From NCBI RefSeq assembly GCF_004959775.1, contig NZ_SJZG01000006.1, forward strand, positions 1-38,873: a stretch of 38,873 nt of DNA, in the 5' to 3' direction. The translations under genes were made by a program, and so were the position numbers. The notes beneath the pieces were generated by a model that saw nothing but the letters and a program-made list of their open reading frames with translations, had not been told where the DNA came from and ran no database searches. Below are positions 13,605 through 22,200 of the stretch, piece by piece (position 1 is the stretch's first letter; each line of letters starts with the position of its first letter). Origin of the DNA: Agromyces sp. H66. GTDB taxonomy: Bacteria; Actinomycetota; Actinomycetes; Actinomycetales; Microbacteriaceae.

Positions 13605-16268
13605 TCAGACCCGGAGTTCGTGGCGGCCGCGGATGCCGAGCTTGGCGTACGTGGACTGCAGGTGGTTGTTCACCGTGCGCGGCGACAGGAAGAGCCGCGT
13701 CGCGATCTCGTTCGAGCTCAGGCCCTGGGCCGCGAGCGACGCGATCTCGCGCTCCCGCGGCGTGAGCGGCTCGGCCCCGTCCGAGAACTGCAGGAGCGGC
13801 GTGCGTGCGCCCTCGCATGCGGCCGCGAGCGAGGCCGAGCGCTGCAGGTCGGCGGTCGCCTCGCGTCCGTGCCCGGCGGCACGGGCGGCCTGACCGGCCG
13901 ACGCGAACGCCTCGGCCGCGTACAGGGCGCAGCCGATCGACTCCCACTCGGCGCCGATGGCCCGCAGGGCCACGGCATCCGCGTCCGCCTCGGCGCGGGC
14001 GTGCGCGAGCCGGCGCTGCAGGGCGGGCGAATCGGAGGTCTCGGCGAGCCGTGCGAGTCGCTCCGCGGCCGTTCGCGCGTGGGCGCGGGAACCGAATCGC
14101 ATGAGGTGGTGCAGGAGCGGGGCGGCGATGCCCACCGCGCCGCGGTGCTCGGCCACGTCGACCCGCTCGAGGAGCATCGCGGCGGCGGCATCGGGACGCC
14201 CCTCGAGCACGGCGATCCAGGCGTCGGCGACCACGGCGACCGCGTGCTCCTCGTCGAGGCCGTCGACGACCCGGGCACGGAGATCGCGCGCCCTCACGAG
14301 GTCGCCCTGCTCGGCGGCGATGATCGCGAGGAAGCACAGGGCGATCTCGCGCAGCGACTTCGGTCCGTGCAGTTCGGCTCCGCCGACCGTGTCGCGGAAC
14401 CAGCGCGCGGCCGCGTCGAGGCGCCCGAGCTGCCAGAACACCTGGCCCATCATGAACTCGTCCAGCCGCGCCGTGAGCTCGTCGTCGTCGCGGATCGCCT
14501 CGTGCAGCGACTCGATCAGGGTCGCGCGGGCCTCGCCGAGGCGATCCGCCGAGATGAGGGCGTGGGCGAGCACGATCTCGGCACGCCGCAACGGGAACGC
14601 GGTGCCGTCGTTCTCGGCGAACGCGACGGCGCGTTCGGCTGCGGCGACCGCCTCGTCGTTCCGGCCGAGGGTCGCCAGCGGCATCGCCCGGGCGAGGTCG
14701 AGCATGGCCTGCGGAACACCGTGCTCGCCCAGGGCCGAGGCGGCGGCCTCCACCTGGGCCAGCGCGTCGCGCGCGTACCCGAGGTTCACGAGGAGCACCG
14801 CCTTGCGGAGCGCGAGCGTCGCCGCCTGGCTCGGGAGGGCGCGCTCGAGGGACTCCAGCAGCGCGATGCCGCGCGCACTGCCCAACGGGTCGCCGCCGAG
14901 CACGTCGGCGCGAGCCGCGCCGATGGCCGCGAGGAGTTCCTCGGGGCCGCCGTCGGATCGAGCGCGCTGCTCGGCCCGCTCGAGTGCGGCGATCGCCTCG
15001 TCGGCACGGCCGAGCGACCAGAGGAGTTCGCCGTGCAGGAGCAGGGAGGCCGCGTCGTCGGCGCCGGCCGCGACCGCGGCGGCCGCGAGCCGCTCGGCGG
15101 TGCGGCGGTCGTGCGCCATGCGCGCCAGCGCCGCCGTGCGCGCGAGGACTCCCGGGTCGGAGGGCCGGCCGGCGTCGAGCCGCCAGATCGCCACGCGAAG
15201 TTCGTCGCCGGCGCTCATCGGCCGGGAGGCGACGACCTCGGCCTGCTCGACCAGGAGGGAGAGCGCGCGAAGCCGCGGGATGCTGTCGCGCACCGCCGAC
15301 GCGTAGTGCGGATGCGCCAGCCGGACTCGCATGCGGTCGGCCGACTCGTCGACCCGGATGAGCCCGTGCGTCTCGAGCTCGGCGAGCGCCTCGTGCGCAC
15401 CCGGACGGGTGAACTCGTCGAAGGCGAGCGGTTCGCACAGCGCCAGCCGCTCGACGGCGTCGCGTTCGTCGTCGCCGAGCCGGCGGAGCCTCGCCCGGAT
15501 GAGGTCGCGGAGCGCCGGCGTGCCGACCGGCTCGCCCACCAGTTGCCAGAGCCCGTCGACGCAGCGCAGGGACCCGGCGTTCGCAGCGCCGATCGCGAGC
15601 TCGCGCAGGAAGAGGGGGTTGCCGTGCGAGGCGCCGTGCAACTCCACGGCGGCCCGGTGCGCGACCGGCCCGCCGAGCACGCGCGTGAGCAGCTCCGCCA
15701 CCCGGTCGACGTCGAGCGCGTCGATGTCGAGGCGCGTCGAGTCGCCCGAGGAAGCCAGCGGGATGAGCGCGTCGGGCAGCGGATCGGCCTCGCGCACGGT
15801 CGCGACGAGGCGGAGCGTGCCCGTCTCGACGAGCTGGGAGATGAGGCCCACCGAGACCGGGTCGACCGCGGAGACGTCGTCGACCGCGAGCACGACGCGC
15901 CGACCGTCGGCGAGGTCGCGCACGGCGGCGCTCGCGGCGGCGTACAGCGCGACCGGGTCGCCGGACGCCGCGACCATGCTCGGATCGCCGGCGAGCACGG
16001 GGGCCAACGCCCCCAGCGGCACGGCGCTGAGCGCCGTGTTGCCGCTCGCGGCGAGCACGCACCACCCATCGGCGACGAGTCGCTCGGTCACGGCCTGGAC
16101 GACCCGGCTCTTGCCGATGCCGGAGGGTCCGTAGGCGAGCACCGTGCGCGAGGGTCCGGAGATCGCCGACACCGCGCGCTCGATCACCGAGTCGCGGCCG
16201 ACGAGCGGCCACGACTCGTCGATCCCACGCGGTGCCGACGCCGGAATCCCAGGTTCCAACGACACCAT
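13605..16268 (-). CDS. LuxR-type transcriptional regulator of the LAL/MalT-like class
   Basis: An 887-residue signal-transduction ATPase fused to a DNA-binding domain. An AAA-type module starts near residue 22 (PLVGRD) with Walker A GPSGIGKS at residues 47-54 and a Walker B-like VVLAVDDVSAVD. A long all-helical TPR-like sensor region (roughly 300-820) follows. The last 56 residues form a LuxR helix-turn-helix: LTPREREIASLAAQGLSSNEIATRLFLSPRTVNNHLQSTYAKLG. Such proteins typically oligomerise with ATP plus an inducer and activate adjacent promoters. The ATG at 16268 has GAAAGG upstream and a TACAGT -10 box. It diverges from the LARTG surface-protein gene across a 300-bp spacer that contains the 21-bp-spaced TGAGCAA array, its most likely binding region (inference). 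Confidence 0.93.
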   Translation of the reverse strand: MVSLEPGIPASAPRGIDESWPLVGRDSVIERAVSAISGPSRTVLAYGPSGIGKSRVVQAVTERLVADGWCVLAASGNTALSAVPLGALAPVLAGDPSMVAASGDPVALYAAASAAVRDLADGRRVVLAVDDVSAVDPVSVGLISQLVETGTLRLVATVREADPLPDALIPLASSGDSTRLDIDALDVDRVAELLTRVLGGPVAHRAAVELHGASHGNPLFLRELAIGAANAGSLRCVDGLWQLVGEPVGTPALRDLIRARLRRLGDDERDAVERLALCEPLAFDEFTRPGAHEALAELETHGLIRVDESADRMRVRLAHPHYASAVRDSIPRLRALSLLVEQAEVVASRPMSAGDELRVAIWRLDAGRPSDPGVLARTAALARMAHDRRTAERLAAAAVAAGADDAASLLLHGELLWSLGRADEAIAALERAEQRARSDGGPEELLAAIGAARADVLGGDPLGSARGIALLESLERALPSQAATLALRKAVLLVNLGYARDALAQVEAAASALGEHGVPQAMLDLARAMPLATLGRNDEAVAAAERAVAFAENDGTAFPLRRAEIVLAHALISADRLGEARATLIESLHEAIRDDDELTARLDEFMMGQVFWQLGRLDAAARWFRDTVGGAELHGPKSLREIALCFLAIIAAEQGDLVRARDLRARVVDGLDEEHAVAVVADAWIAVLEGRPDAAAAMLLERVDVAEHRGAVGIAAPLLHHLMRFGSRAHARTAAERLARLAETSDSPALQRRLAHARAEADADAVALRAIGAEWESIGCALYAAEAFASAGQAARAAGHGREATADLQRSASLAAACEGARTPLLQFSDGAEPLTPREREIASLAAQGLSSNEIATRLFLSPRTVNNHLQSTYAKLGIRGRHELRV

Positions 16269-16305
16269 GACGGCCTTTCGGTCTCCCGGCCACGCCGGTG
16301 GAATC

Positions 16306-16311
16306 ACTGTA
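16306..16311 (-). promoter_or_regulatory. -10 box TACAGT of the LuxR regulator gene
   Basis: TACAGT on the minus strand lies about 38 nt before the ATG at 16268, with a GAAAGG ribosome site between. No good -35 is visible, as would fit an activated or autoregulated promoter. The heptamer array begins 56 bp upstream of it. Confidence 0.5.
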
Positions 16312-16366
16312 CGACCTCGGCGGTTCCGGGTGCAGGTCGGCGGGTGGCCCCCGAAGTGGGCGCACC

Positions 16367-16457
16367 TGAGCAACGCCGGCGCCGACCTGAGCAACGGATG
16401 CCGCGTCGTGAGCAAGCGGGATCACGACGTGAGCAAGCGCCTGCAGCGAATGAGCAC
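16367..16457. promoter_or_regulatory. array of five TGAGCAA-type direct repeats at exact 21-bp spacing
   Basis: The heptamers start at 16367, 16388, 16409, 16430 and 16451. Four read TGAGCAA and the last TGAGCAC. Flanks are partly conserved (CGAC before, CG/GCG after), while bases between the repeats are not. 21 bp equals two helical turns, so all copies face the same side of the DNA. The array lies between the divergent LuxR regulator and surface-protein genes, as expected for cooperative regulator binding. No open reading frame with coding character covers it convincingly. Confidence 0.7.
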
Positions 16458-16568
16458 GCGCTGCCCATCCGCGCACCTCCGCCGGGCCGGGATGCTGATC
16501 TCCGGCAGCCGCGCTGCCCCGCGGCCCGGGACGGCGCCGCGATCCATGAACTCCAGGAGAGATATCCG

Positions 16569-18023
16569 ATGCGATTCCCCATCCACGTACCGGACGCGGT
16601 CGACGAGGGCCGCGGGCCCAGAGTCCGGCTCGCGGCGTTCGGCCTGGCCGTCGTGCTCGGGGCGGCCGTCGCGCTCGCGCTGCCGGCCGGCGCGCGAGCG
16701 GACGAGACCGTGCCGGCGGAACCGGCGTCCGGCGACACGACGATCGCCGTCGAGGCGGCTTCCGGCGTGACGGAGGCTGCGCCGGAGCCCGCATCGACCG
16801 CCGCGCCGGCGGAGGAGCCGGCGCCGATCGACGAGGTTGCGCCGGCGCCTGTTGAAGATCCGGCGCCGGTCGAGGAGCCGGCGCCCGTCGACGCGGCGCC
16901 CGGGGTGCCGGCCGGCGACGCGAAGGGCGGGCCCGCGGCATCCGATGCCTCTGCGCCCGCCGTCCCGCCCGAGCCGGCGGGATTCGGCGCGGAGGCCGTC
17001 AACCAGGCTCCTGTGGCCGTCGACGACCACTACACGGCCCGGCAGGACACCGTGCTCTACGTCGCGGCGCCCGGCATGCTCGCGAACGACTTCGATCCCG
17101 ACGGCGACGCCATCCGCTTCATGCACATCCTGAACAGCCCGGCCGGGAAGCTCGGCCACTACACCGGCCTCTGGATGAGCTATTCGCCCGCACCCGGGTT
17201 CGTCGGCATCGACACGATCGAGTACCGCATCTGGGATGAGCACGACCTGTGGAGCGAGTCGGCCACCATCACGATCGAGGTCGTGCCCGCCGGCGGCGCG
17301 AACCAGAAGCCGACCCCGGCCGAGGACCACGCGACCGTCGCGGCCGATGCCGCGCACACGGCGGCGGCGCCCGGCGTGCTCGCCAACGACACCGACCCCG
17401 ACGGGGACCCGCTCACCGTCATGATGAGCCCCTCGGCCCAGCACGGCGACTTCCACGTCTCCGCCGACGGCGCCTGGACCTACACGCCCGCACCCGGCTT
17501 CACGGGGCTCGACAGCGTCGATATCCCCATCACCGACGGCGGCGCCTACGTGTCGGCGCGACTCTGGATCGAGGTCGTCCCGTCCCAGGGCGAGCCGGGG
17601 GATCCGGGTGCGCCGTGCGAGGCGGGGTCGAGCCCCGAGTGCATGCCGGGCGAGCCGGGGGGTCCGGGTGCGCCGTGCGAGGCGGGGTCGAGCCCCGAGT
17701 GCATGCCGGGCGAGCCGGGGGGTCCGGGTGCGCCGTGCGAGGCGGGGTCGAGCCCCGAGTGCATGCCGGGCGAGCCGGGGGGTCCGGGTGCGCCGTGCGA
17801 GGCGGGGTCGAGCCCCGAGTGCATGCCGGGCGAGCCGGGCGACCCCGGCGACCCCGAGCGACCCGATCCCTCCGACATGCCCGGACGCACCGAGTCGGCG
17901 TCGACGGATGCCTCGTCGCTCGCCCGGACGGGCACCGACGCGGCCCTCGCCGCGACCGTCGCCGCGATGCTCGCCGCACTCGGCTTCGCCCTGCGACTGC
18001 GCCGCCGCGCCACGGCTCACTGA
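16569..18023 (+). CDS. sortase-anchored surface protein with Ig-like and collagen-like repeats
   Basis: A 484-residue exported wall protein. A signal peptide (basic RVR, hydrophobic LAAFGLAVVLGAAVALALP) ends near ARA-DE (residue about 46). Next come a Pro/Glu/Ala-rich stalk with repeats like EEPAPVD, then two Ig/cadherin-like domains, each with the ANDxDPDGDxI/L motif (about residues 140-240 and 245-340) and TYTPAPGFTG. Four 20-residue collagen-like repeats follow (GEPGGPGAPCEAGSSPECMP type, each with two Cys). The C-terminus has LARTG at residues 451-455, a hydrophobic helix and RLRRR, a sortase signal of the LPXTG class with A-R in place of P-x. Start ATG 16569 follows AGGAGAG. It is likely an adhesin or stalk; the ligand is unknown. 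The divergent LuxR gene is the likely regulator. Confidence 0.9.
   Translation: MRFPIHVPDAVDEGRGPRVRLAAFGLAVVLGAAVALALPAGARADETVPAEPASGDTTIAVEAASGVTEAAPEPASTAAPAEEPAPIDEVAPAPVEDPAPVEEPAPVDAAPGVPAGDAKGGPAASDASAPAVPPEPAGFGAEAVNQAPVAVDDHYTARQDTVLYVAAPGMLANDFDPDGDAIRFMHILNSPAGKLGHYTGLWMSYSPAPGFVGIDTIEYRIWDEHDLWSESATITIEVVPAGGANQKPTPAEDHATVAADAAHTAAAPGVLANDTDPDGDPLTVMMSPSAQHGDFHVSADGAWTYTPAPGFTGLDSVDIPITDGGAYVSARLWIEVVPSQGEPGDPGAPCEAGSSPECMPGEPGGPGAPCEAGSSPECMPGEPGGPGAPCEAGSSPECMPGEPGGPGAPCEAGSSPECMPGEPGDPGDPERPDPSDMPGRTESASTDASSLARTGTDAALAATVAAMLAALGFALRLRRRATAH
17589..17828 (+). repeat. four tandem 60-bp repeats in the surface-protein gene
   Basis: Units begin at 17589, 17649, 17709 and 17769, followed by a partial fifth. 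They are almost base-for-base identical; the first differs by GAT for GGT at the fifth codon. Each encodes 20 residues of collagen-like Gly-Pro sequence with two cysteines. In-frame near-identity makes copy-number change by slippage likely. Confidence 0.97.
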
Positions 18024-18026
18024 CCC

Positions 18027-18074
18027 CGGATGCCGCGGCGCCGGTGGCACCCGAACGCCGTGCCGCGGCATCCG
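18027..18074 (+). terminator. hairpin terminator after the surface-protein gene
   Basis: A perfect 13-bp stem (18027-18039 with 18062-18074) made of the GGATGCCGCGG-type sequence, with a 22-nt loop, starts four bases after the stop codon. There is no U-tract, as is common in Actinobacteria. A short ATCCACCG tandem repeat follows. Confidence 0.65.
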
Positions 18075-18136
18075 CCCCCCACCGATCCACCGATCCACCG
18101 ACCAACACCACCACCCGACCGAGACACGGAGAGATC

Positions 18137-18514
18137 ATGAACATGTTCAAGCAGTTCGGCGACATGGCGAAGATGGTGCAGGCCGCGCCCGGCCTGATCG
18201 ACCAGGCCAACACGCTCGCCGCGCAGTCCGAGGCCTACCGCGCCCAGATGGACGCGCAGGCCGTGCACGCGATGACCGCGCAGCCGGCGCCCGGCAACCT
18301 CGAGCCCATCGCGGGCGTCGACCTCGATCGGTACGCGCGCATCGTGAAGGGGATCGCCGCCTACGGCTACGACGAGACGAAGCTTCCGACCGTCGCCGGC
18401 ACGTTCGGCGTGGAGCCGGCCGCGTGGGCCGAGGCCCAGGCCGGCTGGGGCGCCCGCATCCAGGCCGACCGCGGTGTCGGGCGTCGGTTCAACGAACTCT
18501 ACGCGGCGGTGTGA
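18137..18514 (+). CDS. conserved-looking small protein of unknown function
   Basis: A 125-residue soluble, mostly helical protein. It starts MNMFKQFGDMAKMVQAAPGLIDQANTLAAQ (short quote of positions 1-30), then a Met/Gln/Ala-rich helix (SEAYRAQMDAQAVHAM), and ends with a block around LDRYARIVKGIAAYGYDE and FGVEPAAWAEAQAGWGARI. It has no signal peptide, membrane segment or Cys. I do not recognise the family with confidence. Start ATG 18137 has GGAGAG about six bases upstream. Its stop is one base before the ATG of the next gene, so the pair is co-transcribed and probably coupled. Confidence 0.85.
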   Translation: MNMFKQFGDMAKMVQAAPGLIDQANTLAAQSEAYRAQMDAQAVHAMTAQPAPGNLEPIAGVDLDRYARIVKGIAAYGYDETKLPTVAGTFGVEPAAWAEAQAGWGARIQADRGVGRRFNELYAAV

Positions 18515-18515
18515 G

Positions 18516-18920
18516 ATGGGCTTCCTGAAGGACCTCGCGACCCTCACCGCCAAGGGCAACGACGCCTACGCCCGCCTCGACGTGGGCGCGAGCCTCGCGG
18601 CCGCGAGCCGGTCGATGGACGAGGCGAGCCGCGTGCTCGCCGCCACCCAGCCGCCGGCCGACGACGAGCTGCTGGAGTCGGTGCGCGTGCACACCACCGC
18701 CTCGGTCGTCGACGCGCGCCAGCTGCCCATGATGATCGGCATGCTGAGCGTCGTCGAGGTCGAGCTGGTGGTCATGATGCCGAGCGGACTGCCGGTGCCG
18801 GTCACGCGCACCGAGCAGGTCGCGCCGCTGCACCTGGCCCGCCTCGCCCCGGGCGCCACGCTCGACGTGAGCATCGTGCCGGGCCGCCCGGATTCCGTTC
18901 GCGTCGAGTGGAACGGATGA
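18516..18920 (+). CDS. small protein of unknown function, coupled to the preceding gene
   Basis: A 134-residue protein with an N-terminal helical segment (MGFLKDLATLTAKGNDAYARL), then SRSMDEASRVLAATQ, and a C-terminal beta-rich half (VHTTASVVDARQL, LSVVEVELVVMMPSGLPVPVTRTEQVAPLHL, LDVSIVPGRPDSVRVEWNG) that looks like a small beta-sandwich. There is no export signal. The ATG lies one base after the stop of the upstream small gene, indicating a two-gene operon and probably a shared function or complex (inference). A perfect-stem terminator follows, separating the pair from rpoB. Confidence 0.85.
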   Translation: MGFLKDLATLTAKGNDAYARLDVGASLAAASRSMDEASRVLAATQPPADDELLESVRVHTTASVVDARQLPMMIGMLSVVEVELVVMMPSGLPVPVTRTEQVAPLHLARLAPGATLDVSIVPGRPDSVRVEWNG

Positions 18921-18939
18921 CCCGACCGGCCGACCCGAC

Positions 18940-18976
18940 GAGACGCCCCCGCCCATCAGATCGGCGGGGGCGTCTC
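18940..18976 (+). terminator. strong hairpin terminator before rpoB
   Basis: A perfect 14-bp stem (18940-18953 pairing with 18963-18976; GAGACGCCCCCGCC arm) with a nine-base loop lies 19 nt after the stop of the small-protein operon. It lacks a U-run. Confidence 0.8.
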
Positions 18977-19094
18977 CGTCGGATTCGGGCTCGCACGCGG
19001 CATCCACTCGACTGGGATTCCGCGTCCGTACAGGGGATTCACCAACGCCGCGTGCGGGTTATACCCGAGAATCGCGACGAGGTCAAGATTCGAC

Positions 19095-19123
19095 TGGACA
19101 CAGCGCGTTCTCCGGCATATAGT
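19095..19123 (+). promoter_or_regulatory. sigma-A promoter of the rpoB-rpoC operon
   Basis: -35 TGGACA (19095-19100), a 17-bp spacer and -10 TATAGT (19118-19123), close to the vegetative consensus. Transcription would start near 19130, leaving a leader of about 145 nt. It is the best promoter match in the window, as suits a highly expressed operon. Confidence 0.85.
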
Positions 19124-19264
19124 TAACCTTTGCGCTCCCAGACCCACCATGCCTTCATATTGCGGTCGGCTTCGCGTGCCGGGGGATTATCCCTCGAGCA
19201 TCCGCATACGTCTGAGGGGTACCACTCTCCGCTACCGACAGTGAACCGGCCCGACGGGGCCGAT

Positions 19265-19270
19265 GGAGGT
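19265..19270 (+). promoter_or_regulatory. rpoB ribosome-binding site GGAGGT
   Basis: GGAGGT is seven bases before TTG 19278. It decides the start: the in-frame ATG at 19263 overlaps this site and has none of its own. Confidence 0.85.
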
Positions 19271-19277
19271 TATTCAC

Positions 19278-22200
19278 TTGGCTGCTGCGCGTAACGCGAC
19301 CACGCCCACCCCCAAGAACGGACGCGGTGCAAGCCGCCTCTCGTTCGCAAAGGTCACCGACACCCTCACCGTACCCGATCTGCTCGCCCTCCAGACGGAG
19401 AGCTTCGATTGGCTGGTCGGCAACGACGCGTGGAAGGCGCGCGTCGAGGCTGCGGTCGAGGCCGGCCGGCAGGACCTGCCCGAGACCACCGGCCTCGAGG
19501 AGATCTTCGAGGAGATCTCGCCCATCGAAGACCTCGGCGAGACCATGCAGCTCTCGTTCACGAACCCCGAGCTCGAGCCGCCGAAGTACACGATCGACGA
19601 GTGCAAGGAGAAGGGCAAGACCTACTCCGCTCCGCTGTACGTCAACGCGGAGTTCATGAACCACCTCACGGGTGAGATCAAGACCCAGACGGTCTTCATG
19701 GGCGACTTCCCCCTGATGACCCCCAAGGGCACCTTCGTCATCAACGGCACCGAGCGCGTCGTGGTGTCGCAGCTCGTGCGCTCGCCCGGCGTCTACTTCG
19801 AGCGCACCCCCGAGAAGACCTCTGACAAAGACATCTACTCCGCGCGCGTCATCCCGAGCCGCGGCGCCTGGCTCGAGTTCGAGATCGACAAGCGCGACCA
19901 GGTCGGCGTGCGCATCGACCGCAAGCGCAAGCAGTCGGTGACCGTCTTCCTGAAGGCCCTCGGCCTCACGAGCGAGGAGATCCTCGAGGAGTTCGCCGGC
20001 TACGAGTCGATCGCGCTCACCCTGGAGAAGGACAACATCCTCACCAAGGAGGAGGCGCTCAAGGACATCTACCGCAAGCTCCGTCCGGGCGAGCAGGTGG
20101 CCGCCGAGGCCGCGCGCGCGCTCCTCGACAACTTCTACTTCAACCCGAAGCGCTACGACCTCGCCAAGGTCGGCCGGTACAAGATCAACAACAAGCTCGG
20201 CCTCGAGGCGCCGCTGACCGACTCGGTGCTCACCGTGCAGGACATCGTCGCCACGATCAAGTACCTCGTCGCGCTGCACGACGAGCGCGAGACCCTGCCG
20301 GGTCGCCGCGGCGGCAAGGACGTCGAGATCCGTCTCGACGTCGACGACATCGACAACTTCGGCAACCGTCGCATCCGCGCGGTCGGCGAGCTCATCCAGA
20401 ACCAGGTGCGCACCGGCCTCAGCCGCATGGAGCGCGTCGTGCGCGAGCGAATGACCACGCAGGACATCGAGGCGATCACGCCGCAGACCCTGATCAACGT
20501 GCGACCCGTCGTCGCCGCGATCAAGGAGTTCTTCGGCACCTCGCAGCTGTCGCAGTTCATGGACCAGAACAACCCGCTCGCGGGCCTGACCCACAAGCGC
20601 CGCCTCTCGGCGCTCGGCCCGGGCGGCCTCTCCCGCGACCGCGCGGGCGTCGAGGTCCGTGACGTGCACCCGTCGCACTACGGCCGCATGTGCCCCATCG
20701 AGACGCCGGAAGGCCCGAACATCGGCCTCATCGGCTCGCTCGCGTCGTTCGCTCGCATCAACTCGTTCGGCTTCATCGAGACGCCGTACCGCCGGGTCGT
20801 GAACGGCAAGGTCACCGAGCAGATCGACTACCTCACCGCGATGGAGGAGGACGACTACATCGTCGCCCAGGCCAACGCGCCGCTGAAGGCCGACGGCCAC
20901 TTCCAGGAGGAGCGCGTCCTCGCCCGCAAGAAGGGCGGCGAGGTCGACCTGTTCCCCGCCGACGAGATCGGGTACATGGATGTCTCGCCGCGCCAGATGG
21001 TGTCGGTCGCGACCTCGCTCATCCCGTTCCTCGAGCACGACGACGCGAACCGCGCCCTCATGGGTGCGAACATGCAGCGCCAGGCCGTGCCGCTGCTGCG
21101 CAGCGACTCGCCGTTCGTCGGCACCGGCATGGAGGGCTACGCGGCCGTCGACGCCGGTGACGTCATCACGGCCGACAAGCCCGGTGTCGTCGCCGAGGTC
21201 TCGGCCGACTCCGTGACCGTCCAGCTCGACGAGGGCGGCACGCAGACCTACTACCTGCGCAAGTTCGACCGCTCCAACCAGGGCACGTCGTACAACAACC
21301 GCGTCATCGTCTCGGCGGGCGACCGCATCGAGGCGGGCGAGGTCGTCGCCGACGGTCCCGCGACCGACAACGGCGAGCTCGCGCTCGGCAAGAACCTGCT
21401 CGTCGCGTTCATGCCGTGGGAGGGCCACAACTTCGAGGACGCGATCATCCTCAGCCAGAACCTCGTGAAGGACGACGTGCTCTCGTCGATCCACATCGAG
21501 GAGTACGAGGTGGATGCCCGCGACACGAAGCTCGGCAAGGAGGAGATCACGCGCGATCTCCCGAACGTCAGCCCCGACCTGCTCGCCGACCTCGACGAGC
21601 GGGGCATCATCCGCATCGGCGCCGAGGTGCGCCCCGGCGACATCCTCGTCGGCAAGGTCACGCCGAAGGGCGAGACCGAGCTCTCGGCCGAGGAGCGCCT
21701 GCTCCGCGCGATCTTCAACGAGAAGAGCCGCGAGGTGCGCGACACGTCGCTGAAGGTCCCCCACGGTGAGCAGGGCACGATCATCGGCGTCAAGGTGTTC
21801 GACGCGCAGGACGGCGACGACGAGCTCGGCTCCGGCGTCAACCAGCGCGTGGTCGTCTACATCGCCCAGAAGCGCAAGATCACCGAGGGCGACAAGCTCG
21901 CCGGCCGTCACGGCAACAAGGGCGTCATCTCGAAGATCCTGCCGGTCGAGGACATGCCGTTCCTCGCCGACGGCACGCCGGTCGACGTGATCCTCAACCC
22001 GCTCGGCATCCCCGGCCGAATGAACTTCGGCCAGGTGCTGGAGACCCACCTCGGGTGGGTCGCCAAGCAGGGCTGGAAGGTCGAGGGCAAGCCGTCGTGG
22101 GCCAAGCGCCTTCCCGAGGCCGCGCACGAGGCCGCCCCGGGCACCAAGGTCGCGACCCCGGTGTTCGACGGCGCCCTCGAGGAGGAGATCGCGGGCCTGC

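Larger units (their letters stand above)
18921..19277 (+). other. intergenic region with terminator, rpoB promoter and leader
   Basis: No gene is supported in these 357 bases. They hold the terminator hairpin of the small two-gene operon, a strong sigma-A promoter at 19095-19123, a weaker possible upstream promoter (TTCACC/TATACC around 19038-19065) and a leader of about 145 nt. A 6-bp GC hairpin (19247-19262) abuts the rpoB ribosome-binding site. I see no tRNA and no recognisable riboswitch. Confidence 0.7.

Noticed and set aside
16367..16457. the 21-bp array read as a coding heptad repeat
   Set aside because: 21 bp keeps frame, so every frame shows a seven-residue period (for example LSNAGAD, VSKRDHD), but no frame has a start, ribosome site or domain context, and only the heptamers are conserved.
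13620..16568. long plus-strand frame running through the LuxR gene into the surface protein
   Set aside because: Only the part from ATG 16569 has a signal peptide and domains. Upstream it is antisense to the well-supported LuxR regulator.
13273..16941. 1222-residue minus-strand frame opposite the haemoglobin and in another frame of the LuxR gene
   Set aside because: Arg/Ala/Pro-rich out-of-frame translation of a verified gene, with no motif.
17589..17828. CRISPR-like array
   Set aside because: The repeats are contiguous 60-bp coding units without spacers and are in frame with the surface-protein gene.
19247..19262. riboswitch or attenuator before rpoB
   Set aside because: Only a 6-bp hairpin is visible, with no conserved riboswitch core and no terminator U-run.
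19263..19277. ATG 19263 as rpoB start
   Set aside because: It overlaps the GGAGGT site that serves TTG 19278, and related RpoB proteins begin at the AAARNA sequence.
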